This document shows, in pieces, positions 12,101 through 20,029 of a stretch of DNA of 42,107 nt (position 1 is its first letter; each line of letters begins with the position of its first letter). The notes under the pieces are model-generated. The model was not told where the DNA came from. It worked only from the letters and a program-made list of their open reading frames with translations, and did no database searches. Made by a program: the position numbers and the translations under genes. This stretch comes from Acanthaster planci (lineage: Eukaryota; Echinodermata; Asteroidea; Valvatida; Acanthasteridae): contig NW_019091454.1 in assembly GCF_001949145.1 (NCBI RefSeq), forward strand, positions 2,936 through 45,042, read 5' to 3'.

Positions 12101-12922
12101 GTGCACACTGAAAGTGCACATCCTTCGCAATCGTGAATATCGAATGTGAATACAGCACGGCGCCATCTTAAGGCCTATGACCAGGGGCCAGTTTCATAGA
12201 GCTGCTTAAGCACAAACTTTGTTTAGGCGCAAACAAACCTTGCTTAAAAACACGGGTCACTAACTCAAAATCTATGTGATTCTCGTGCTATCCAAAAGAT
12301 AGGCGAATACCATTCCAAAACAATATACATCACATGGAGTTTTGGCTGGTAACCTGATTTGTCAAGCAAAGTTTTTTCACATTTAAGCAACTTTTGCAGC
12401 TCTATGAAATTGGCCCCAGATACAACATACCTTCTCATAATTAAAGAATTAACGCGAAATGCGGAAGTCACTTCCGGATTAAGTATTTCATAGTCAATGG
12501 TTCCATAAAGTTGAGGAGCGATTTCCCAGATAACAGGAAGAAACAGGTCAGTGTAAATTCCTTACTTGCCAGGTTTTTCTGAAGGATGGGTGAAGTGGGA
12601 CGACCAGGACGCACTGAATGGTAATACTATGAGCGGGGTGTTACCAGACGGCATATACGATCACAACACCCTGATTTACTTCTGCTGTCGGGAGGATGGT
12701 GACCCATTGAGTCCAATCCTCCTGCCCACTGAAGACCCTTTCTTCCTGTTCCGTAAGAATGATGTGTGCCAGGCTGTGGAGGGTATGACGCTCATCGAAG
12801 AGTGGTTTAAGTGGGACGGGGAGGATGATTTCATCGACTTTACCAAATACTACGGAGGTTCTCATCCATATATTGATAGTTGGGATGATGACCACAAGCT
12901 GTACTACTGCTATTATTACTAG
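2898..12922 (+). CDS. Gene 1: apextrin-like secreted protein (signal peptide - MACPF - ApeC), 8 exons, 559 aa
   Basis: Predicted join: 2898-3110, 7146-7287, 8926-8973, 9437-9648, 10129-10218, 10850-11171, 11696-11998, 12573-12922. All introns are GT-AG, the phases match at every junction, and the 1677 coding bases give 559 aa plus TAG. Residues 1-20 are a signal peptide. Residues about 25-340 form a MACPF-type region with GYNILFGNP near the start and the signature W203-G-T-H206 across the exon 4/5 junction. Residues about 352-559 are an ApeC domain (WPVGTY, GRRFQDTQD, CIFKKGTCP, GWVKWDDQD, FCCRED, WFKWDGEDD, HKLYYCYYY). The family is secreted; MACPF proteins can insert in membranes, and ApeC proteins have been linked to bacterial wall binding. 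An upstream ATG at 2811 would bury the signal peptide, and a splice acceptor may lie at 2892, so I chose 2898. Family assignment is strong; pore activity is not shown. Confidence 0.88.
4028..4200 (+). mobile_element. tRNA-derived SINE, copy 1
   Basis: A tRNA-like head has an A-box-like GGTTAGCGTGGCAG at about 4034 and a B box GGTTCGAGTCC at 4082-4092. The body then reads TTTCTCCGGGTACTCCGGTT, a motif I know from widespread marine-invertebrate SINEs (I think the Meta-domain group, not certain). The same sequence lies inverted at 5311-5480. It sits in intron 1 of gene 1. Confidence 0.7.
4262..5188. mobile_element. Foldback element 1: 358-bp inverted arms around a 211-bp centre
   Basis: Arms at 4262-4619 and 4831-5188 are inverted copies with scattered differences. 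Each outer end carries an ACAAAT...AGGGCTGT / TAAAAGAGAGCCACCAC segment that is itself partly self-complementary. Both arms keep an open reading frame of about 90 codons ending in NPAVWISG and a stop. No transposase is present, so the element is non-autonomous. It lies in intron 1 of gene 1. Confidence 0.75.
5311..5480 (-). mobile_element. tRNA-derived SINE, copy 2 (inside foldback element 2)
   Basis: This is the reverse complement of the 4028-4200 SINE: a B box complement GGACTCGAACC at 5419-5429, the A-box region at about 5460-5475, and the CCGGAGTACCCGGAGAAAAC body. Placement inside the foldback element suggests it inserted later or travelled with it. Confidence 0.7.
5541..5735. repeat. 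Dispersed repeat C, copy 1
   Basis: It is similar along its length to 34412-34605: a start like ATACCCAGCA, then an AGGGGT/C-run, TGTCCAATCCCT, CAATGACCAACACAAAG and a G-run before TTCTCT. The first 40 bases also recur at about 4213-4250, just after SINE copy 1. Family not recognised. Confidence 0.6.
5937..7145. other. Rest of gene 1 intron 1
   Basis: Non-coding. It holds a GC-rich patch at about 6300-6415 and a 109-codon plus-strand frame (6489-6818) of unremarkable composition with no recognised domain. One exact TAGGCCTA palindrome lies at 6104-6111. Nothing else supported. Confidence 0.4.
7146..7287 (+). CDS. Gene 1 exon 2: MACPF region
   Basis: Acceptor AAAG/GTTTCC and donor TTGG/GTAAAT; phase 0 in, phase 1 out. 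It encodes VSFDGTHLIPDQV through YVKLLG, about 47 aa of the N-terminal MACPF region. It follows a 4-kb intron filled with transposons. Confidence 0.72.
8926..8973 (+). CDS. Gene 1 exon 3: 48-bp micro-exon of the MACPF region
   Basis: A long T-rich tract and TACAG precede it and GTATGT follows. Phase 1 in and out. It encodes NTEGAWLGYEFCKSA. It is short, so the call rests on the strong splice sites and phase agreement with exons 2 and 4. Confidence 0.65.
9437..9648 (+). CDS. Gene 1 exon 4: MACPF core up to the WGT half of the signature
   Basis: Acceptor GAACAG, donor ACA/GTGAGA; phase 1 in, 0 out. It encodes YGVTSQSIDVG, the segment FSLSRGFVASACALPKSF and ends in FVDTWGT, the first three residues of the MACPF signature; the His comes from exon 5. 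Confidence 0.82.
10129..10218 (+). CDS. Gene 1 exon 5: MACPF core after the signature
   Basis: Acceptor GATACAG, donor ATC/GTAAGT; exactly 30 codons, phase 0 on both sides. It starts HVVTQMDIGIKTIKRY, completing WGTH and giving the glycine-containing strand that usually follows in MACPF proteins. Confidence 0.8.
10850..11171 (+). CDS. Gene 1 exon 6: C-terminal part of the MACPF region
   Basis: Acceptor ACTCAG, donor TTCA/GTAAGT; phase 0 in, 1 out; about 107 aa. It encodes KYYSSDGKSISLDMANF, then a helical, acidic stretch (LLEQYVLERLC) that ends the MACPF part and links to ApeC. Confidence 0.8.
11696..11998 (+). CDS. Gene 1 exon 7: first half of ApeC domain
   Basis: Acceptor CTACCAG after a T9 tract, donor GTTG/GTGAGA; phase 1 in and out. 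It encodes WPVGTYSLPM, SGCPNSAFFWKTGRRFQD and YCIFKKGTCPV. It carries a cysteine at DPCHIL that the ApeC-only genes in this window lack. Confidence 0.85.
12184..12417. mobile_element. MITE in gene 1 intron 7
   Basis: The left end GGGGCCAGTTTCATAGAGCT (12184-12203) is mirrored by the right end ending AGCTCTATGAAATTGGCCCC (12398-12417). The pairing continues with gaps into the CTTAAGCA/TTAAGCAA core. It is 234 bp with no coding capacity. I recall the terminal sequence as common in echinoderm DNA; this is memory, not a search. Confidence 0.7.
12573..12922 (+). CDS. Gene 1 exon 8: second half of ApeC domain and stop
   Basis: Acceptor CTTGCCAG, phase 1 in. It encodes GFSEGWVKWDDQD, PDGIYDHNTLIYFCCRED, FFLFRKNDVCQAVEG, WFKWDGEDDF and HKLYYCYYY, followed by TAG. 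A possible AATAAA lies far downstream at 13619-13624; a MITE occupies 13002-13274 between them. Confidence 0.87.
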
Positions 12923-13001
12923 GTTCCCGAACCTATCTCCTTTGCCTCCTTTTCCTTAGCATTATCTGGCTTCTGCAGAAAGGGGTTAGCCTTATATTTC
13001 T

Positions 13002-13274
13002 AAATAGGTCACTTGGGAGACATTTTGTGGTAAATTTTTCAACATTAGGGAGACATCTGTCATTACGGAGACATTTCAATGTCTCCCTAATGCTCCAACT
13101 ACCAAAAGGAGGAAAACGTTTATCGTCCACATTTTGAGAGATGATAGATTAGGGTCTGAAAGGAAAACATGCAAAGTTTTGTTAAGATCGGATTAGGGAA
13201 TATTGAATTATGGGACGGTAAAGTTTGAAAATTTTTGCACGTTCCCATGGGAATGTCTCCCAAGTGACCCATTT
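13002..13274 (-). mobile_element. gggagacat MITE, copy 1
   Basis: The ends AAATAGGTCACTTGGGAGAC and GTCTCCCAAGTGACCCATTT are inverted repeats. The interior matches 19763-20029 and 31759-32001 in reverse orientation (GGGACGGTAAAGTTTG, GATTAGGGAATATTGAATTA). It lies just 80 bp after the gene 1 stop, so it may be part of the transcript's 3' end. Confidence 0.75.
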
Positions 13275-15280
13275 TCGGTAAATTATTATAAAGGATATTA
13301 TAATAGAAAGGAAGGCGGAGACAACAGAATCGTGATTATGGTCATTTGGTCAGAGATCTATTGTAAGAACTTTGATTGAAGAGCTTGTCATTTTTTGTTG
13401 AGCCTCTGGGAGGAGCCGGTTTTTGTTCATAGTTGCATGATGGTTTTGAGAACATGCATGGCCATGACGTTGGCTATAAATTCCCGCTAGTTCAAAGTAT
13501 TAACGTGTTATACTAGAACAAAACAGGAAATAATTATATCACGTTTGGCTTTGATCACTATTATGAGTATGTTATCTCTGGGTTCAGAATTTAGGAGGTG
13601 TAGAAATAGTGTCAACTGAATAAAACGACTAATTTGCAGCATCATATATTTTGTTTGCATGGGCCTCTTCAAAAACAAACAAATCAAATACGATAATGTG
13701 ATCTAAGCATGTCACTTTTGTCAATGTCAAATAACTAGGGCACGACCCCTAAAAAAGTCTCATTCAACTTTTTATGGTTGCTTCAGTCGCCCCAAATAAA
13801 TTGTTAGATCAATTCTTTAACTGTGAAATTTGTCATGAGCTAAACCTTTTTAATGTTGTTTCACTGTGTTTCCAAAGTGAAATTTTATTGCTCATTTAAG
13901 GGCCCTTCGGAATTTGTGTGTTTCCCATTCAGAAAAAAATTACATGAATTTGTCATTGCGCGCCACTTCTTTGACAAGCTGATTGGCTGGAGTAGGAAAT
14001 GCGGATCAGGAAAGTTAACGGGAAGCTCAACAGTGTCATTTTTGGCTCTGCGAATAACCCTTCAAGCTACTTTCGGAGAACCACCCGCTTTGGGGTAAGC
14101 TTACTGTCTCCCTGGAGACTGTGGATATGTTTATAGTCTTACTGTCTAGTTCAGACAATTGTTAGAATTTTAAGTGACACCTTGTGTGGGAAATCAACAG
14201 TTGATTTGAGCGAAATCCACAGTTTATTTGAGCATACAGAGGTGTGCGTACCATGTACACACCGCAGGGCTGTTTCTGTGTACACGTACGGTTCAGTGCA
14301 GGTATTCCTCTCTCGTTATGTTACAAGTTCGACCTCTGACACAATATCGATCTTGCATACACCGCGTTGACGCCCTATCTGCGTTGTGTTTGGAGAACAT
14401 AGTGAATAGTAATGTCTATTGTTGTAATTGTTAGGTGGATTACTTGTGTACTGTGTACAGAAGTTGGTGCTGGGAATCCACCAAACATTGAAGTGTTCGT
14501 GTCCTTACTAGAAGTCCCCCTGCAGAGGTATAACCTTAACCTCCCTCCTGGGATCCGCCCAGTAGGAACATCGGTATGACAACATCTGTCAACCAACCCC
14601 CGTCACTACAGGGAGAAAAATGGCGAAGTTGGCAGGATACGAAGAAATCTTAGTTTTATTTCTTTTTCTGAGGTCTTTTTAACCAACCCCATCACTACAC
14701 TAAGAAAGAACGCAAAGTTCTGTGCTGGATAAAATAAACTGCTAAAATTAAACTATGCATTGATCGAATCAAAGGCGCCGATATATTATCATTATTCCTG
14801 CACAATGAGCTCATAACATCTGAACATTCCTGAAACCATCTCAGCTTCCTGGGAAGTAGGCCTATACGTGTCCGATGCTAACCGTATCAGGCGCAAACGG
14901 CTGAACGTAAGACCCATATCTGCCCTTACAGGTACCCAAGTGGGTAGAGAGGTGGCGTGTATTGGAGTAAAATGATTTGCCCAAGATTACAACATGCTGC
15001 CGTCAGCCGGATTCAAACCCTCAACCCTATCATCAAAGCTACAAACCCTTACCACTAGGCCATATGCCCCAAAGCATATAATATGATAATAATGAAAAAT
15101 AATATCGTCACTTAGTAGAAAAATCCTTCATTTTGATCATCGGGTTCTTTTATTGTTAAGAATTAATTTGCACTGCAGATGTGAATGTGGCCATCACTAT
15201 TAATTTCAAAGCTACCCTGACTAACTAAAAGTAGACTTCTTGAATGTAAGGCGGTGGAGGGTGGTTAATGACAACAGGAT
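13275..15280. other. Intergenic region between gene 1 and gene 2
   Basis: No supported gene. Contents are a candidate AATAAA at 13619-13624, one TAGGCCTA at 14857-14864 and a minus-strand SINE at about 14930-15070. Reading frames here are short and unremarkable. Confidence 0.45.
14930..15070 (-). mobile_element. tRNA-derived SINE (second family)
   Basis: On the minus strand, GGGGCATATGGCCTAGTGG (A box at 15052-15062) is followed by B box GGTTTGAATCC (15009-15019). The body contains CTTGGGCAAATCATTTTACT, similar to the 3' part of several tRNA-derived SINEs. The spacing fits a tRNA-like head. It is not a functional tRNA because no acceptor-stem pairing is evident. Confidence 0.65.
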
Positions 15281-15689
15281 GGACGCTTTATTGGGATGCT
15301 GATAGAAGCCGAATTGGAACTGCAACATGGATTTTATAGTCATTATAAATACTTTAACAATTAAAGCATTAAAAAATGTGTTATAAAATGTATTTTAGAT
15401 GGACTGTTAACTACGAATGTCTGGATGGTGAAAACGAAACAATCCAAATTTACTTCTTCAGTGTTTAACACCGTGCTCAATAAGTCCTCAGGAGCAAAGC
15501 GGACTCGTCGAAGACAAACTGCAGCAAACGCAAGAACTACTAACATAATGTGTACTTTTGCGTCCTTGGACTTAAACGACGTGAACAATGATAATAATTA
15601 TTGAAGCGTTTGGGTAGATTCTGTCATTGGAAAACGGCAAAATAATCACTTTGTGAATTACCCTAATTATGTCCATTAAGTCGTGTCAG

Positions 15690-15869
15690 TCAAACTGATA
15701 AAGATAACCAGCCGTTTCAAATGAACATTTACCTCTGAGGCAATGCAAATGAGATTCCTCTTGAGACAAAACACGCGGCATAGTTGCTGTTCAGTTAAAG
15801 GCACAGACTCGTATACGGGGACTTCATTTAACTGTACCGTGGTTTGCGAGAACAGGGCTTTCAAACAAG
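15690..15869 (+). promoter_or_regulatory. Gene 2 promoter-proximal block and putative non-coding exon 1
   Basis: A block shared with genes 3 and 4: tandem GATA sites TGATAAAGATAA at 15696-15707, octamer ATGCAAAT at 15743-15750, then GAGATTCCTC at 15751-15760. The last equals the kappaB-like GGGATTCCTC of genes 3 and 4 except for one base. The block ends in CAAACAAG/GTAAGTT, a strong donor after 15869 that can splice to the acceptor at 16351-16356, 9 bp before the ATG. The transcription start is not resolved. Confidence 0.55.
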
Positions 15870-16365
15870 GTAAGTTCAATATCCAATTATCTACATGAAG
15901 ATGGTGTCAGTATTTAGTGACATGCTATGCATCACTAACTGAGTTCTGAATAATTGTTTGGTACTTAATACGGGCTAAAGTTAAGATTCTAAGAAATAAA
16001 ATTCAGATGACGTCTTTCAACAGGTCATTTTGAAAACAATTGCCTACATTCTCCACAACAAAAGGTTTATTCCCTTTTAGTCACAATTTATCCGATAGTT
16101 GTGCACATCTTAACTTGGGGCTTGGTTATACAGTCCTCTTTTGCAACGTACTTTCAACTGTCTGCAGGGTTTTTTACCACTCTTTTGAGTTTTGAGTCCT
16201 TCGTGGTTCCATCAGCAAAGAATCTATTAATAGTCACGAAATAACGTTGTTGGAATACACATATTTGCGAATAGAAAATGTGTTAGGAAAGGATGCGTAC
16301 TTGAAACATGTGACAAGAACAGTGCGTTCTGTGTACTACTTTCTTCTTCCCCTCAGCACGACACG

Positions 16366-16717
16366 ATGGACAACATTATGAGACCACTCTTTCTCGTTGC
16401 CTACTTCAGTTCAGCTGTATGGGCCGCTAAGCTACCTAGCATCTGGCCAAGGGGAACCTACGCCCTGCCCATGCCTATCGGTGGCTGCCCCAACACCTAC
16501 TACAACTGGGACACCGGCCGGAGGTACCAGGACACCCAAGACACATTCCCCAATAACCAGTGGTCTAAGTCGCTTCACTTGTATGGCTCGAAATCTTTGA
16601 CACACGTGGAGCAGCACTTCTGTGTGAAGAAAGACTACGATATGGGTAGTCGGAGCAACCCAGATTGGGAGCCAGGACAGTATTGCATCTTTAAGAAGGG
16701 AAAATTGTGTCCAGACC
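16366..16717 (+). CDS. Gene 2 coding exon 1: signal peptide plus first half of ApeC
   Basis: 352 bp, the same length as in genes 3 and 4. Unlike gene 1, no intron separates the leader from ApeC. Donor GTGAGT. Relative to gene 3, 17 of 117 residues differ, mostly between C41 and NPDWEPG. Confidence 0.87.
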
Positions 16718-17905
16718 GTGAGTTTTTGGCATTACAAAGAGACATAAGCTATTTTATTTGCCTTTAATGTTAACTTATAAACCTTTCCCCAACATATCTG
16801 CGGAAATCATGTGCATAGTTCAGTTTTAAAGTATCGGTTTCCGCACACCCGGTGTCGTTATACCAGGTGGACAAATAACTTATCTAAGGCCTAACTATCC
16901 CAGAACTGTGGGGTTTGTCGTCCGCCGGTGGCTGACTACGAACTCCACAGTTTCTGGGGGTTAGGCCTAACTAAAAGAGGTTTTTTCCCTTTTCTAATGT
17001 CTTAGGAGGCAGCACATGGGGGTGCATAGGCCTCGGGTGGGAGCCCATACCCACTCCCGCCCCATATGTTACGACACTGTGTAGAAATATCGCACACTGA
17101 CCTTACTCCAACGTTCTGATGGTCCCAGAAAATATATATATATATGTTGGCAATCAAAGTTAATGTAACTAGGCGTACAGCGATGTACATTCGAGATATT
17201 CTGTATTTTTTACATTCAAGTACCTTGATTGAAATTGCCACGTCCGCTTTTGACTGCTAACGACCTAACCTAAACCACATTTTCACTTTACTACTGTGAC
17301 ATTCACACCTAGACCTAATTTACCTAAAGAACGAAAGAACATGTCACCTTCTTTACGCGGAGGCATTTACCTATGTAACGTCCAGTGCCTCCTAAAGCCA
17401 GCATTCCTAACAATTAATGTACCCCAATATATTTGTGAAAGTATCTAAGTATATTGAGGTTTTTAAGTCATTAGGCCTACTACTGGCCAATCTAGTCGAT
17501 TCTGATGCCCCGATGCAAGTTGAAGTCAAAAACTTGACTGTTCATTCGTCAGGTTTCAGTGAAGGATGGATCAAGTGGGACGACCAGAACATATTTAACC
17601 GTAACGACCACAGCGGTGAGTTGCCGGAAGGTGTCTACGACGATGACACTAAGATCTACTTCTGCTGCAGGGAAGACGGTGATGCGGGCACTCCACTGAC
17701 CTTGCCGGTAGACAAACCATTCTTCCTGTTTCGGAAGAACGGTGATTGCCAGGCTGTGGACCGCATGACCATGCTGGTAGAGTGGTTCCGCTGGGATGGT
17801 GAGGACGATTTGATTGACTTGGACAAATATCGCGATGGTAGTGTGCCAGATCTGGAAAACAAAAGCGGTGACAACCACAAGCTGATGTACTGCTATTACT
17901 ATTAG
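16366..17905 (+). CDS. Gene 2: secreted ApeC-only protein, 234 aa, 2 coding exons
   Basis: Join 16366-16717, 17553-17905; phase-1 intron GACC/GTGAGT...GTCAG. The signal peptide is residues 1-20 (MDNIMRPLFLVAYFSSAVWA), directly followed by one full ApeC domain. It shows WPRGTYALPMP, C41, GRRYQDTQD, HFCVKKD, DWEPGQYCIFKKGKLC, GWIKWDDQN, FCCREDGD, DCQAVDRM, WFRWDGEDD and HKLMYCYYY: eight cysteines, presumably disulfide-paired. There is no MACPF part. By analogy with characterised ApeC-only proteins it is a secreted recognition or agglutination factor; the ligand here is unknown. The pyrimidine-rich CTTCTTCCCCTCAG before the ATG looks like an acceptor from an upstream non-coding exon. The second exon is about 97 % identical to that of gene 3. 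Confidence 0.88.
16888..16972. mobile_element. 67-bp hairpin insertion flanked by GGCCTAACT
   Basis: GGCCTAACT occurs at 16888-16896 and again at 16964-16972. Between them CCCAGAACTGTGG...CCACAGTTTCTGGG forms a stem. The matching place in gene 3 (31110-31121) has a single AGGCCTAACT and no hairpin, so this is a small MITE-like insertion or an unequal deletion product in the gene 2 intron. Confidence 0.55.
17131..17146. repeat. AT dinucleotide microsatellite
   Basis: A run of about 7-8 AT units in the gene 2 intron; low complexity only. Confidence 0.6.
17553..17905 (+). CDS. Gene 2 coding exon 2: second half of ApeC and stop
   Basis: Acceptor TTCGTCAG, phase 1 in. 350 coding bases plus TAG. 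It encodes FSEGWIKWDDQN through CYYY. Compared with gene 3 there are 11 base differences, 7 of them amino-acid changing. Confidence 0.88.
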
Positions 17906-18420
17906 ACAGAAGAAAAACACACGATTAATTTTAAGAAATCTCGGCATCTTAATTCTTGCAAGAATATTTTGAATGAAATCAATATTAAATTTATCGACTC
18001 TAATCCTTCGCTCTGTAAGATAACTCATAATTAAGGCAAATTAACTCACGTCAGCCTTTAAATTTGTGATCAATTTACACCACAACCTCAGATGATTTCA
18101 CTCCACAGCCCTATCAATTTTATTATAGTGTCCAAACAAGCAATTGCAATCTGTCACCGTGGTCCCTAGTCCACTTCCTGTAGTGCCAGATTGAAGATAT
18201 TTTATTTCAAATCAGAAATAATTAATCAGTCTCACATTTGTGAAGAAGACCTGAAGAAATAGTTTTCTTTGACTTCCAGATGACTTTGTGACCACCACAC
18301 TGCCAGGGAACCACGTAGCAAACTATCAGCTAATGAATCTAAACACAGCATTATGAGTGACCTGTGGTTGCTTAGTTGAATGTTGTAATGATTGAATAAA
18401 ATTTTATGATCATCGAAAGC
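17906..18420 (+). promoter_or_regulatory. Gene 2 3' untranslated region with AATAAA
   Basis: About 500 bp after the stop is conserved with the gene 3 downstream sequence, for example AAATCTCGGCATCTTAATTC and CTAGTCCACTTCCTG. It ends at AATAAA (18395-18400) shortly after GTGACCTGTGGTTGCTTAG. The same end in gene 3 carries AATAAA at 34080-34085. Conservation to this point and not beyond fits a transcript end. Confidence 0.6.
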
Positions 18421-19762
18421 TGATTTCGAATGTTTATCGACGATTCCTGTGTCTATTAAATGCTTATGTATTCAGTTTCAACCACCCTATGGAACTAACA
18501 CTTAATTGGAGACTTTGAAATGCTTCGGCTGAGTTCGGGCGGCTTGTTCTCGTATGTTCACGAGCAGTTCAATGTGTTGTTCGCCGGGAACGTACAACCG
18601 ATCGTCATTGGTATATAAGTGGCAAGCAACATACAACACAACACGGTGGCGTCCATGTACGTTCTTCGGTGGTTAATGTTTGGATAACCTGGCTGAATTC
18701 TTTTCTGTTTAAAAGGAACATTCATCTCTGCATAAATTATGGAAAATTAAAATTTTGCAAAACTTCCCACTGTCTCTGGCTTTGTGCCACCTTGCTATTT
18801 GTTGCGGCTGTTCAAAAATCAAAATCTCACAAATTTTTCTGTGTTTTCCTGTAAAACCAAGACCAGGCCAGGAGGTGGTGCGTGATCCTGTTCTGAGAAC
18901 CGTGTTCTTGGGTTGTGCTCCCACCGTTCGAGCTCGAGAAAAAAAACCGTGTAAAGAACAGGGCTTGGTGGCGACAAACATGCTCTTCCTTTTTACCAAT
19001 TTCTGAGCGTGCGCCCGTTGTTCTTGGCATGCATCTGTATTTCTGAGCACGAGCAATACCTTAAAAACACAAAGATCATACTAAAGCTATGTTGGAAAAG
19101 GAACGGTGTCTCTCCTGCCACAAGCGTCTCAAAGTCTCTCACTGTCTTCAACTATGAGTCCTGAGCTGGACCAAGAGAGGGCCCAGTTTTCCAAACGACG
19201 CACTTTTTTTTGGTAGAAACTTCACTGGGTCTCAAACGGCTGTGAAATGCACGCGTTACAGTCGTATCGCTATCGACAAAACCAACATAGCTCTTTTCAA
19301 ACAATGAGGGGGTGCTTCTGCTCAAGGCAGATATAGCAATGCAACATCGGTTTGAGGAGTAATGCTCGTATAATGATGATACTTCCCAAAGTATAGTCAG
19401 CTCGGCTGGTCGGTTATTTTGGTCAGGCCCATGTCACGGTTTACCACCTTTAGTGGTGACTCCCAGGTTCTTTCAGTCAAAATAGCTGACGAAATAATGA
19501 AATCAAGAATCTTAAATTCCTCCTTTTATATTAATACTATATTTACAACTTCCGATATTACTCTGTATTTACAAGTATTTACAAAATGAAATTAGATATC
19601 ACTATCGTCAACAATGTTATTACCTCTTACCCAGATAGCTCTGAGTAAAATTTGCTAGGGTAATACAAGTTCTTGAAGCTTTATGGCTTGGAAAGTGGCA
19701 CAGTTTCTTTTCCTTTAAACAAAGACTGACTTGAAAGTAATAATTAACTGAATAATAACCGA
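18421..19762. other. Intergenic region after gene 2
   Basis: No supported gene. A TATA-like TATATAAG at 18612-18619 sits in a block (about 18530-18670) that could be a solo LTR remnant or orphan promoter; I could not find a paired repeat. The rest shows no clear structure. Confidence 0.35.
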
Positions 19763-20029
19763 AAATGGCTCACTTGGGAGACATTCCCATAAGCACAAAC
19801 TTTACTGTCCCATCATTAAATATTCCCTGATCTGATCTGAACCAAACTTTGTATATTCTCAATTTAGACCCTCATCTATCATCTCTCAAAATTTGGACGG
19901 TAAAATTCGGCTTCCTTCTGGTAGATGGGGCAGTAGGGAGACATTGAAATGTCTCCCTAATGACCGATTTCTCCCTAAGGTCGAAGAATTGACCAATTGA
20001 CGAAAAAATGTTTCCCTAATGACCCATTT
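19763..20029 (+). mobile_element. gggagacat MITE, copy 2
   Basis: The ends AAATGGCTCACTTGGGAGAC and TTTCCCTAATGACCCATTTG are inverted repeats. The interior ATTTGGACGGTAAAATTCGG is nearly identical to the 31759-32001 copy. Internal repeats of GGGAGACATT/AATGTCTCCC are typical of this family. Confidence 0.75.

Noticed and set aside
15361-15588. 75-codon minus-strand frame with a hydrophobic stretch
   Set aside because: The homologous sequence upstream of gene 3 is frameshifted, so coding is unlikely.
17549-18028. 159-codon minus-strand frame opposite gene 2 exon 2 (and its counterpart at 32425-32823)
   Set aside because: Antisense shadow of the conserved ApeC exon; the plus strand has the domain, splice sites and stop.
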